Shown here in pieces: positions 1-8,708 of a stretch of DNA of 36,284 nucleotides. The DNA comes from Actinomycetota bacterium (GTDB lineage: Bacteria; Actinomycetota; UBA4738; HRBIN12). A model generated the notes under the pieces. That model was not told where the DNA came from. It saw nothing but the letters and a program-made list of their open reading frames with translations, and ran no database searches. The stretch is from assembly GCA_016201135.1 (NCBI GenBank), contig JACQDK010000020.1, forward strand, positions 1 to 36,284. Direction: 5' to 3'. Within the stretch, counting starts at the first letter, position 1. Each line of letters begins with the position of its first letter. A program made the position numbers and the translations under genes.

Positions 1-291
1 CACCTCCAGGTCCGCCTCGAGCGCCGGGAACAGCCCCGACGCCCCGGTCGCGTGCCAGCGGATCGGGAGCACGGTCTTCGAGCCGAGTTGAACCGGCTCG
101 CCGAGCTCGATCTCGACCAGCTTCTCGATCCGATACCGGTCGGCCCCGAACCCGACCTCGACCAGGCGGGATCGTGCGTGGTCCTCGGTCCTGACCGCGA
201 GGCGCGGGAGCCAGCTTCCGGGGTCGTCGAGCAGAGCGCTCTCGACGTCGGAGGCGGCGAGCGCGACCTCGTTGTAGTAGCGGACCAGCAC
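1..291 (-). CDS. Partial hypothetical protein (3' end off the window), begins VLVRYYNEVALAASDVESALLDDPGSWLPRLAVRTEDHARSRLVEVGFGADRY...; possibly SRPBCC-like
   Basis: Open minus-strand frame to the window edge, GTG start at 291 with GAGGAG upstream on the minus strand; protein-like composition. Absent from the ORF track because it runs off the edge. The plus ORF 52..297 is its shadow. Confidence 0.6.
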   Translation of the reverse strand, partial: MLVRYYNEVALAASDVESALLDDPGSWLPRLAVRTEDHARSRLVEVGFGADRYRIEKLVEIELGEPVQLGSKTVLPIRWHATGASGLFPALEADLEV

Positions 292-308
292 CTCTGAGCT
301 CCTCGGCC

Positions 309-845
309 TCAGGCTTGCGGGGCGTCCGAATCCGGCAGCACGACGAGCTGCCCCCACATGTAGGGGCTGTGCTCGCCCACCTCGCACGCGAAGGAGAAGA
401 TACCGACCTTGCTCGCCTCGAAGCTACCCGTCGCGGTGGCCTCGGCGTCAACGTTCAGGTTGTATCCGAGGTCGGGGATCGTGAAGGTGTGCGGGTCCCC
501 CGAGGGATCCACGAGCGTGAGATTCACCGTGTCTCCCTGGTAGACGGTCAGGCTGCTCGGCGAGAACCCCCAGACCTCCTTGCCGTGGAGCACGCCCTTC
601 TTGGAGAAGTCCTTCGTCAGGTACCCGAAGGTCGTGTCCTGCTCGTGGACGAGGAGCGGGACCGTCGTGACGATGAAGCTCTTCACCTGGGGCACGTAGG
701 TGCTCTGAGCCACGGCTGCCGGCGCGGTGGGGCGGGCCGGTCCCTCGCTCGCCTTGGCGGGGCGCGCAGCCGGGACGATCCAGGTGAGCCCGATGATGAG
801 CAGAGCTAGGTTGACGAAGACGCCCCCCAGGACGAGCCGCTTCAT
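309..845 (-). CDS. Secreted/membrane-anchored cupredoxin-domain protein
   Basis: MKRLVLGGVFVNLALLIIGLTWIVPAARPAKA signal/anchor; DPHTFTI ... FACEVGEHSPYMWGQLVV supplies His, Cys-His-Met type I copper ligands; start at 845 preceded by GAGAGGAGAACGCC. Confidence 0.85.
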   Translation of the reverse strand: MKRLVLGGVFVNLALLIIGLTWIVPAARPAKASEGPARPTAPAAVAQSTYVPQVKSFIVTTVPLLVHEQDTTFGYLTKDFSKKGVLHGKEVWGFSPSSLTVYQGDTVNLTLVDPSGDPHTFTIPDLGYNLNVDAEATATGSFEASKVGIFSFACEVGEHSPYMWGQLVVLPDSDAPQA

Positions 846-903
846 GGCGTTCTCCTCTCGTTGCGGACGACCGAGTGTGCGTCGAGGGGGAAGGTGCGTG
901 GTC

Positions 904-940
904 GGGCCCAACGGCCCTGTACGGGGGGGCCGTTCGGCCC
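904..940. other. Strong imperfect inverted repeat (13-bp arms, one mismatch) in the divergent intergenic region
   Basis: GGGCCCAACGGCC(904-916)-11 nt-GGCCGTTCGGCCC(928-940). Confidence 0.6.
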
Positions 941-1087
941 GAAGTCGATCGGCGCCGATATCGCCCGGGGAGGGTGTTGAGGTGTAGGGCGAGTCGCGTC
1001 ATGCTCTCAGCTCTGCGACGGCCGGCTTCACAGGCACGGCTCGAGGAGCCGATCGGCGCAGACCGAGCTCTTCGTGGAGGAGGCGTG

Positions 1088-2080
1088 ATGCTCTCGTTCG
1101 GCGTCACTTTCATGCTGGATCCGCCCGCCTCGCGGGTGGTCGAGCTGTCGAAGCTGGCCGAGGACAACGGGTTCGACTACATCTGGGCGTGGGACTCGAA
1201 CGTCCTTTGGCAGGAGCCGTACCCGGTCTTCTCGCTGATCGCCGCGAACACGGAGCGGGTCAAGATCGGAACCTGCGTGACCAACCCCGGGACCCGAGAC
1301 GTCACCGTCACCGCGAGCGCGCTTGCGACGTTGAACGAGATCTCGGGCGGCCGCATGGTGATGGGGATCGGCCGGGGAGACAGCGCAAGGCGAGTCATCG
1401 GCAGGCCCCCGATGACCGTCGAGCACCTGGAGGCGGCGTGCCGCACGATCAAGGATCTGGCCGAAGGGCGTGAGGTCGACTATCTGGGGACGCCGACCCG
1501 GCTGAAGTGGGCGAACGGGAAGCTGCCGGTGTGGGTCGCGGCCTACGGGCCGAAGGCGCTCCGCTGCGCCGGTCGGGTGGCCGACGGGCTCATCATGCAG
1601 CTCGCAGACCCGTACATCATCGAGTGGTCCCTGCGGTACGTGCGGGAGGGCGCGCAGGAGGCCGGCCGGCGCTTCGAGGACATCCAGATAATGAGCGCGG
1701 CCCCCGCCTACGTGACCGACGACCTCCAGCACGCACGAGACCAGGTTCGGTGGTTCCCTGCCCTGGTCTCGAACCACGTGGTGGATCTGGTCAAGCGGTA
1801 CAGCGACACCGACCTGCCCAAGGAGCTGACCGACTACATCGAGGCCCGGGACCACTACGACTACGCGGATCACGGTCGCACGGGGGCCGAGCACGCGTCG
1901 TTCGTGACGGACGAGGTGGTGGACCGCTTCTGCGTGATCGGGACGGCCGAGCAGTGCCGGGAAAAGCTCAGCGAGCTTCAGGCGCTCGGCGTTCACCAGT
2001 TCAACATCTACTCGATGGTCGACGACCCCGCAGGGGTGATCCAGAGCTTCGGCGCCGAGCTGATCCCGGCGTTCAACTGA
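1088..2080 (+). CDS. LLM-class (luciferase-like) F420/flavin-dependent oxidoreductase, pyrimidine-cluster type (CPS_4043/TIGR03842-like)
   Basis: MLSFGVTFMLDPPASRVVELSKLAEDNGFDYIWAWDSNVLWQEPYPVF...; ATG at 1088 with GGAGGAGG upstream; the longer ORF from 875 has no comparable start. Confidence 0.8.
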   Translation: MLSFGVTFMLDPPASRVVELSKLAEDNGFDYIWAWDSNVLWQEPYPVFSLIAANTERVKIGTCVTNPGTRDVTVTASALATLNEISGGRMVMGIGRGDSARRVIGRPPMTVEHLEAACRTIKDLAEGREVDYLGTPTRLKWANGKLPVWVAAYGPKALRCAGRVADGLIMQLADPYIIEWSLRYVREGAQEAGRRFEDIQIMSAAPAYVTDDLQHARDQVRWFPALVSNHVVDLVKRYSDTDLPKELTDYIEARDHYDYADHGRTGAEHASFVTDEVVDRFCVIGTAEQCREKLSELQALGVHQFNIYSMVDDPAGVIQSFGAELIPAFN

Positions 2081-2096
2081 GAGGAGGAGGTCGAGC

Positions 2097-2942
2097 ATGA
2101 CCACGGTCCGCGCGGCGGTGATCCAGTGCTACGCAAACATGCCCAAGGACGAGGCGATCGACAAGCACGTCGAGCTGATCGGCAAGGCCGCCGCCGACGG
2201 GGCCAAGGTGACGTGCCTCCAGGAGATCTTCAACGGCCCGTACTTCCCGGCCGAGCAGGACCCCAAGTGGTACCGGACCGCCGAGCCCGAGGACGGGCCC
2301 ACCATGACCAGGATGCGGGAGGTGGCCAGGCAGCACGGCATGGTCCTTATCGTGCCCTGGTACGAGGAGGCCCAGACCGGCGTGTACTACAACTCCGCGG
2401 CGGTGATCGAGGCCGACGGGACGCTGGTGGGCAAGTACCGCAAGACCCACATCCCGCACGTCGGACCGTGCTTCTGGGAGAAGTTCTACTTCAAGCCCGG
2501 GAACCTGGGGTATCCGGTGTTCGACACATCCGTGGGGAAGATCGGGCTCATCATCTGCTACGACCGCCACTTCCCCGAGGTGGCACGGGAGCTCGGCCTG
2601 AAGGGGGCCGAGCTGGTGTTCAACCCCTCGGCGACGGTGGAGTCGCTCTCGAGGCACCTGTGGGAGCTGGAACAGCCGGCTCACGCCGTGGCCAACGGCT
2701 ACTGGATCGCAGCGATCAACCGCGTCGGCGTCGAGGAGCCGCTGTCCACGGCCAGGTTCTACGGGTCCTCGTACTTCTGCGACCCCCGCGGCCAGATCAT
2801 CGCGAGGGCCTCGGACTCAGGTGACGAGGTGCTGGTCGCAGACCTGGACCTCGACAAGATCCGCGAGGTCCGCGATACCTGGCAGTTCATGCGGGACCGC
2901 CGTCCCGAGACCTACGGAGAGCTGGCGGAGCTGCTGCCGTGA
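2097..2942 (+). CDS. Carbon-nitrogen hydrolase (nitrilase superfamily), likely beta-ureidopropionase / N-carbamoyl amidohydrolase
   Basis: E (CLQEIF), K (YRKTHIP) and C (IICYDRHFPE) catalytic triad motifs; RBS GAGGAGG; adjacent to dihydropyrimidinase. Confidence 0.88.
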   Translation: MTTVRAAVIQCYANMPKDEAIDKHVELIGKAAADGAKVTCLQEIFNGPYFPAEQDPKWYRTAEPEDGPTMTRMREVARQHGMVLIVPWYEEAQTGVYYNSAAVIEADGTLVGKYRKTHIPHVGPCFWEKFYFKPGNLGYPVFDTSVGKIGLIICYDRHFPEVARELGLKGAELVFNPSATVESLSRHLWELEQPAHAVANGYWIAAINRVGVEEPLSTARFYGSSYFCDPRGQIIARASDSGDEVLVADLDLDKIREVRDTWQFMRDRRPETYGELAELLP

Positions 2943-4312
2943 GGACGCTGATCAGGGGTGGCACAGTCGTCACGGCCACCGAGACCTCGAAGGCCGACGT
3001 CGTGATCCAGGACGAGAGGGTTGCCGCGATCGGGGTGGACATGAGCGTGGAGGCCGACAGGGTCATCGACGCCTCCGACCGCTACGTCATGCCCGGAGGA
3101 GTCGACGTCCACACGCACATGGAGCTCCCGTTCGGCGGCAGCTTCTGCTCCGACGACTTCGAGACCGGGACCCGGGCCGCAGCCTTCGGGGGCACGACCA
3201 CGATCGTGGACTTCGCCGTGCAGGACTACGGCGAGGGCCTCCGCCAGGGCCTGGACCGCTGGTTCGAGAAGGCCCAGAACGCCTGCACCGACTACGGCTT
3301 CCACGTGATCGTCCGCGAGGTGAACGACCAGGTCCTGAAGGAGATGGACGAGCTGGTCGGCGAGGGGGTGACGTCGTTCAAGCTGTTCATGGCCTACCCG
3401 GGCGTGTTCATGCTGGACGACGCGTCGATCTTCCGGGCCATGCGACAGGCGGGAGGGTCCGGGGCGCTCATCATGATGCACGCCGAGAACGGCGGGCCGA
3501 TCGACGTGCTGGTCCGCCAGTTCCTGGAGGAGGGCAAGACCGAACCCGTGAACCACGGCCTCACCCGCCCCTCTGTGATGGAGGGTGAGGCCGTCCATCG
3601 GGTGTTCAAGCTCGCCGAGCTCGCCGACACGCCCGCCTACATCGTGCACCTGTCCTCGCGCGACGCGCTGAACGCGCTGCGCGAGGCGCGCGACCGCGGG
3701 ATGCCCGCGTTCGCGGAGACCTGCCCCCAGTACCTGTACCTCAGCCAGGACGACATGGCCAGACCCGGGTTCGAGGGAGCGAAGTTCGTCTGCTCGCCGC
3801 CGCTGCGAACGCCTGACCACCAGGAGGAGTTGTGGTCCGGCCTTCGCGGCGGAGACCTTCAGGTCGTCTCCACCGACCACGCGCCCTTCAACTACGAGGG
3901 GCAGAAGGACCTGGGCAGGGGCGACTTCTCGAAGATCCCGAACGGGCTGCCCTCGGTGGAGGACCGGTTCACGCTGCTCTACGGCGGCGTCGAGAAGGGC
4001 CAGATCGGCCTGAACCGGTTCGTGGAGCTCGTGGCCACGGCGCCGGCCAAGATGTTCGGCCTGTACCCGCGCAAGGGGACGATCGCCCCGGGCTCGGACG
4101 CCGACGTCGTGGTGTTCGATCCGAAGAAGGAGCGGGTGCTCTCGGCCGCGACGCACCACATGCGCGTCGACTACTCCTGTTATGAAGGGCGGACGGTCCG
4201 CGGTCTGCCCGAGTTGGTCATGCAGCGGGGCCGGGTCCTGGTCGAGAACGGCGAGTTCCACGGCAAGCCGGGACAGGGCAGGTTCCTGCCGAGGAGCAGG
4301 ATCCCGGCGTAG
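2939..4312 (+). CDS. hydA: Dihydropyrimidinase / D-hydantoinase
   Basis: MPGGVDVHTHMELPFGG, carboxylated-Lys region SFKLFMAYPG, STDHAPFNYEGQK; GTGA 4-bp overlap with the upstream gene. Confidence 0.9.
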   Translation: MRTLIRGGTVVTATETSKADVVIQDERVAAIGVDMSVEADRVIDASDRYVMPGGVDVHTHMELPFGGSFCSDDFETGTRAAAFGGTTTIVDFAVQDYGEGLRQGLDRWFEKAQNACTDYGFHVIVREVNDQVLKEMDELVGEGVTSFKLFMAYPGVFMLDDASIFRAMRQAGGSGALIMMHAENGGPIDVLVRQFLEEGKTEPVNHGLTRPSVMEGEAVHRVFKLAELADTPAYIVHLSSRDALNALREARDRGMPAFAETCPQYLYLSQDDMARPGFEGAKFVCSPPLRTPDHQEELWSGLRGGDLQVVSTDHAPFNYEGQKDLGRGDFSKIPNGLPSVEDRFTLLYGGVEKGQIGLNRFVELVATAPAKMFGLYPRKGTIAPGSDADVVVFDPKKERVLSAATHHMRVDYSCYEGRTVRGLPELVMQRGRVLVENGEFHGKPGQGRFLPRSRIPA

Positions 4313-4385
4313 CGCCGTGTGCTCGGCGCCTCGGCGGCGGGAGGCCCCATCGTCGCTCGGGCGCGCCATAGTACGCTCGCGCGGC

Positions 4386-5417
4386 ATGCGCATCGGCATC
4401 CACGTGGGCCACTGGGAGGGGCGTCCCGACGACGCCGTGTCGCTGGCCCGCGAGGCCGAACGACTGGGCCTCGACTCCGTCTGGGTCTCCGAGACCTGGG
4501 GGTCAGACGCCGTCGCCACGATCTCGTGGATCGCCGCTCGAACCGAGCGCATCGGCCTCGGCACGGGCGTGATGCAGATCACCGCGCGCACGCCGGCTTC
4601 GACGGCCATGGCGGCGCTCACGATCGATCACCTCAGCGGGGGGCGGTTCCGGCTCGGTCTGGGGGTGTCCGGTCCCCAGGTCGTCGAGGGCTGGCACGGC
4701 GCCTCGTTCGACCGCCCGCTGGCAAGGACGCGCGAGTGCGTCGAGATCGTGCGGGCGATCCTTCGCCGCGAGGAGCCCCTCACGTACCGGGGCGAGATAT
4801 ACGAGCTCCCGATGCGGAACGGCACCGGTCTGGGCAAGCCGCTCAAGACGAACGTGCAGCCGCTCCGCGGCGACATGCCGATCTACCTCGGGGCGATAGG
4901 GCCAGCGAACGTGGCGCTTGCGGCTGAGATCGCCGACGGCTGGATCCCGTTCCTGCTCTCCCCCGAGCGCATGGGCCTCTTCGCCGGATCTCTGGCGGAG
5001 GGCTTCGCGCGCGCCGGCCGCGGCGGCGGCCGCGACGGCGACGGCTTCGACGTCGCCCCGATCGTCCCCATCGCCGCCGGCGAGGACCTGGCCGCATGTC
5101 GCGACGCAGTGCGCCCGACGATCGCGCGGTACGTGGGGGCCATGGGCGCGCGAGGAGCGAACTTCTACCACGCGCTCGTCTCGCGCTACGGCTACGGGGA
5201 GACCGCTGACGCGATCCAGGACGCGTACCTGGACGGGCGCCGTGGCGACGCGATCGCGGCCGTGCCAGACGCGCTCGTCGACGAGCTGGCCCTGGCCGGC
5301 CCCGTCGCGAGGATCCGCGATCGTCTGGATGCCTGGCGCGACGCGGGAGCGACGACGCTGCTCGCGCAGGCACGAGACGTCGAGACCGTCCGGGCACTGG
5401 CCGAGGCGGCGAGCTGA
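4386..5417 (+). CDS. LLM-class F420-dependent oxidoreductase
   Basis: MRIGIHVGHWEGRPDDAVSLAREAERLGLDSVWVSETWGSDAV...RFRLGLGVSGPQVVEGWHG; ORF track extends upstream into hydA, ATG 4386 preferred. Confidence 0.85.
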   Translation: MRIGIHVGHWEGRPDDAVSLAREAERLGLDSVWVSETWGSDAVATISWIAARTERIGLGTGVMQITARTPASTAMAALTIDHLSGGRFRLGLGVSGPQVVEGWHGASFDRPLARTRECVEIVRAILRREEPLTYRGEIYELPMRNGTGLGKPLKTNVQPLRGDMPIYLGAIGPANVALAAEIADGWIPFLLSPERMGLFAGSLAEGFARAGRGGGRDGDGFDVAPIVPIAAGEDLAACRDAVRPTIARYVGAMGARGANFYHALVSRYGYGETADAIQDAYLDGRRGDAIAAVPDALVDELALAGPVARIRDRLDAWRDAGATTLLAQARDVETVRALAEAAS

Positions 5418-5479
5418 GGGATGAGGGCCGTGAGCTTCAGCGTTGATGAGCGAACCCGGGGAGCCCCAGACTGCACGCG

Positions 5480-6655
5480 ATGAGGACCGATCCCGACCTC
5501 GAGCGCGAGCTGGTCGATCTCGCTCACCGCTTCGCGGCGAGCGAGATCCGCCCCGTCGCTCCTCACCACGACGAGACAGAGGAGTTCCCGCTGGAGGTGA
5601 TCCGCAAGGCCGCCGCGGTCGGCCTCACCTGCTACGACCTGCCCGAGGCCTACGGAGGCGGCGGGATCGAGAGCGTCAGGACCCAGTGCCTGATCGGCGA
5701 GGAGCTCGCGTGGGGGGACGCGCCGATCGGCTCGCTGGTGGCGAGCGCCGGCTTCTTCGCGGGCCCGATCGTGCAGATGGGAACGGAGGAGCAGCGCCGG
5801 CGGTGGATCCCGCCGCTCTGCACCTCCGAGCCGATGATGTCGGCGCTCGCGATCACCGAGCCGGGCGCCGGCAGCGACGCCGCCGCGATCACCACGACCG
5901 CCGTGCGCGACGGCGACCACTACGTGCTGAACGGCCAGAAGACGTGGGTGTCGGGCGCGCCGAACGCCGGCCTCTACCTGATCTACGCGACCGTCGCGCC
6001 GGGCACTCGCGCGAAGGGCATCACATCCTTCCTCGTCCAGAAGACGGATCCCGGCTTCGAGGTCGGCAGGAAGCTGCCCAAGATGGGCTCGCGGTGCTAC
6101 CCCACGGCGGAGCTGTTCCTGCGGGACTGCCGCATCCCCGCGGACCGGCGGATAGGCGGTGAGGGCGAAGGGTTCTCCGGCGTGATGCGCTGGTTCGAGA
6201 AGAGCCGCGTGACGCTCGCGGCGAACTCGATGGGGATCGGCCGCGCGGCGCTCGAGGTCGCGGTCGACTACGCGAAGGAGCGCCAGGCCTTCGGCAGGAA
6301 GATCCACGAGTTCCAGGCGGTCTCCTTCCGGCTGGTCGACGCGAAGATGAAGCTCGACCAGGCAAGGCTGCTCATGCTGCACGCCGCCGACCTGGCCGAT
6401 CGCGGCGAGCCGTTCGGCACCGAGGCCTCGATGGCCAAGCTCGCCGCGAGCGAGGCGGCCTCGTTCGCCGCGAACGCCGCCGTCATGACGCTCGGCTCGT
6501 ACGGCTACTCGCGGGAGTACCCGGTGGAGAAGTGGCTCCGCGACGCGAAGCTCGAGGAGATCTACGAGGGGACGAGCGACATCCAGCGGCTCATCGTGGC
6601 GCGGTCGCTGTTCCCGCGACCCGGCCGGTCGTCCGACGGAGACGGGAGAGGGTGA
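5480..6655 (+). CDS. Acyl-CoA dehydrogenase
   Basis: ALAITEPGAGSDAAAITTTA, NGQKTWVSGA, AFGRKIHEFQAVSF, YEGTSDIQRLIVAR signature motifs. Confidence 0.92.
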   Translation: MRTDPDLERELVDLAHRFAASEIRPVAPHHDETEEFPLEVIRKAAAVGLTCYDLPEAYGGGGIESVRTQCLIGEELAWGDAPIGSLVASAGFFAGPIVQMGTEEQRRRWIPPLCTSEPMMSALAITEPGAGSDAAAITTTAVRDGDHYVLNGQKTWVSGAPNAGLYLIYATVAPGTRAKGITSFLVQKTDPGFEVGRKLPKMGSRCYPTAELFLRDCRIPADRRIGGEGEGFSGVMRWFEKSRVTLAANSMGIGRAALEVAVDYAKERQAFGRKIHEFQAVSFRLVDAKMKLDQARLLMLHAADLADRGEPFGTEASMAKLAASEAASFAANAAVMTLGSYGYSREYPVEKWLRDAKLEEIYEGTSDIQRLIVARSLFPRPGRSSDGDGRG

Positions 6656-8016
6656 ACGGCGTGGCGAAGGTTCTCGTCGAGTCGTGCGAGGTCGTCGTCA
6701 CGATGGACGATGCGGGCGCCGAGTTCGTCGCAGGTTCCATCCTGATCGAGGACGGAGTCATCACGTGGGTGGGTTCGGGAGCGGCGCCCGACGCCGAGGG
6801 GGCCGAACGGGTGGACGGTCGCGGCACCGTGGCGATCCCCGGCATGGTCAACACGCACCATCACCTGTATCAGGCGATGACCCGGACGCGCGCGCAGGAT
6901 CAGGGCCTGTTCGGCTGGCTCACGGAGCTATTGCCGGTGTGGGCCGGGGTGAACGCCGAGTGGGAGCGAGCGGCATCGCGCGTGGGCCTCGCCGAGCTCG
7001 CGCTCTCCGGCTGCTCCACGACCACGGACCACCACTACGTCTTCCCCGATGGGGTCGAGGGTCTCCTGGAGGCCGAGATCGACGCGGCGGCCGAGATCGG
7101 GATGCGCTTTCACCCGTGCCGGGGCTCCATGGATCTCGGCCGGTCCGCGGGAGGGCTGCCGCCCGACTTGGTGGTGCAGGAGACCGACACGATCCTTGCC
7201 CAGACCGAGGAGGCGATCGAGCGCTTCCACGACCCCGAACCCGGCTCGATGCTGCGGATCGCCGTCGCTCCGTGCACGCCCTACTCGGCCACCGACCGCC
7301 TGATGCGCGAGTCGGCCGAGCTCGCGCGCCGGCTCGGCGTTCGGCTCCACACCCACATCGCCGAGACGACGGACGAGGAGGCCTTCTGCCTGGAGAAGTT
7401 CGGGAAGCGGCCGCTCGATCTGCTCGAGGATCGGGGCTGGCTGGGACCGGACGTCTGGCTGGCCCACTGCGTGCACCTTGACGGCGAGGACGTCCGCCGC
7501 ATCGCCGAGACCGGCTCCGCCGTGGCGTGGTGTCCCTCGTCGAACATGCGCCTGGGCTCGGGGATCGCTCCCGCCCGAGCGCTCCTCGACGCCGGGGCGG
7601 CCGTGGGCCTGGGCGTCGACGGATCGGCCTCGAACGATGCCGGGGACATGCTCGCCGAGGCGCGCCAGGGGCTGTTCTCGGCGCGAGCGGTGGGAGGCGC
7701 GGGAGCCATGACCGTCCGGGAGGCGCTGCGGGTCGCGACGCGGGGCGGCGCCGCGTGCCTGGGCAGGGACGACATCGGCTCGCTGGAGCCCGGCAAGCGA
7801 GCCGACATCGCATTGGTGGGTCTCGACGGGCTCAGCTTCGCCGGAGCCGAGGCCGACCCCGTCGCGGCGGTGCTCCTGTGTGCGCCTCGGCGCGTGCGCC
7901 ACCTCCTAGTGGAAGGAAGGGCGGTCGTCCGCGAGGGCCGACTGGTCAACGCCGACGAGGACGAGGTCGCGACCGAAGGGCGCCGGTTCGGCCGGCGCCT
8001 CGCGGGCAAGGACTGA
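6652..8016 (+). CDS. Amidohydrolase, 8-oxoguanine deaminase-like
   Basis: NTHHHLYQAMTRTRAQDQGLFGWLTELLPVWAG, HTHIAETTDEEAFC, CPSSNMRLGSGIAPARALLDAGAAVGLGVDGSASNDAGDM; GTG start at 6652 (GTGA overlap) or 6661. Confidence 0.85.
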   Translation: MNGVAKVLVESCEVVVTMDDAGAEFVAGSILIEDGVITWVGSGAAPDAEGAERVDGRGTVAIPGMVNTHHHLYQAMTRTRAQDQGLFGWLTELLPVWAGVNAEWERAASRVGLAELALSGCSTTTDHHYVFPDGVEGLLEAEIDAAAEIGMRFHPCRGSMDLGRSAGGLPPDLVVQETDTILAQTEEAIERFHDPEPGSMLRIAVAPCTPYSATDRLMRESAELARRLGVRLHTHIAETTDEEAFCLEKFGKRPLDLLEDRGWLGPDVWLAHCVHLDGEDVRRIAETGSAVAWCPSSNMRLGSGIAPARALLDAGAAVGLGVDGSASNDAGDMLAEARQGLFSARAVGGAGAMTVREALRVATRGGAACLGRDDIGSLEPGKRADIALVGLDGLSFAGAEADPVAAVLLCAPRRVRHLLVEGRAVVREGRLVNADEDEVATEGRRFGRRLAGKD

Positions 8017-8049
8017 ACGGGTCGAGATCGCTCGTGCAGGAGAAGCGCT

Positions 8050-8076
8050 GAGGGCCGGTCAGGAGCACCGGCCCTC
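8050..8076. terminator. Bidirectional terminator-like hairpin between convergent genes
   Basis: GAGGGCCGGT-CAGGAGC-ACCGGCCCTC, perfect 10-bp stem, 7-nt loop. Confidence 0.75.
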
Positions 8077-8090
8077 GGTGCGGACGCTTG

Positions 8091-8327
8091 TCAGCGTGCC
8101 GTCTCCTCGAGGACGCGCATGCGCTCGCGGTACTCGTCCTCGGGTATCTCCCCGCGCGCGTAGCGCTCGTCGAGGATCTCGCGAGCGCCGCGCTGCCCGT
8201 GCGGGCTCTGCGGCGAGCCTGGCAACAGCGCGCGAAGGACGAGCACGACGATCGCGCCGATGAAGACCCACGACAGGATCATCCAGAGCAACCCCCATCC
8301 GCCACCGCTCCAGCCGTAGGGCATCAT
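8091..8327 (-). CDS. SHOCT-domain small membrane protein
   Basis: TM segment followed by AREILDERYARGEIPEDEYRERMRVLEE, the typical SHOCT pattern. Confidence 0.85.
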   Translation of the reverse strand: MMPYGWSGGGWGLLWMILSWVFIGAIVVLVLRALLPGSPQSPHGQRGAREILDERYARGEIPEDEYRERMRVLEETAR

Positions 8328-8333
8328 CTCTTC

Positions 8334-8708
8334 TCAGCTCCCCATCATGCCCGACCCGGAGTCCATCATCCCGCTCGAGGAGCCGGACCCGGAGCCCATC
8401 ATCCCGCCGCCGGTTGCTCCAGAGTGGTGAGAGCTCATGTCGCCGTTCATCATCTGCTCCATCTGCTCGTGGATGGCGTCGCATCGGGCCTGAAGTTCCG
8501 CGGGCATCTGAGCGTGCATCTGCTGCATCCCGGGGGAGTCGTGCATAGCGTCCATCGCCGTCCACCAGTCCGTCTGCGCCGCAGTCGGAGTTGTGCTGGA
8601 CGGACTGGTGCCGCTCGAGCTACCCGCCGAGAACGTGAAACCCAGGGTGAGCGCGAGAGCGAGCCCGATCGCCACCCCGAGGGAGATCCAACGTGCCTTC
8701 ATCTTCAC
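8334..8708 (-). CDS. Small exported Met/His/Ser/Gly-rich protein (possible metal-binding)
   Basis: N-terminal signal MKMKARWISLGVAIGLALALTLGF; C-terminus HHSGATGGGMMGSGSGSSSGMMDSGSGMMGS; ATGA overlap with kinase stop. Confidence 0.75.
   Translation of the reverse strand: MKMKARWISLGVAIGLALALTLGFTFSAGSSSGTSPSSTTPTAAQTDWWTAMDAMHDSPGMQQMHAQMPAELQARCDAIHEQMEQMMNGDMSSHHSGATGGGMMGSGSGSSSGMMDSGSGMMGS

Noticed and set aside
2912-4621. 569-aa minus-strand ORF antisense to dihydropyrimidinase
   Set aside because: Shadow ORF of a clear hydantoinase gene; no domain and atypical composition.
5192-6382. 396-aa minus-strand ORF across LLM and acyl-CoA dehydrogenase genes
   Set aside because: Spans two real plus-strand genes; biased composition typical of antisense frames.
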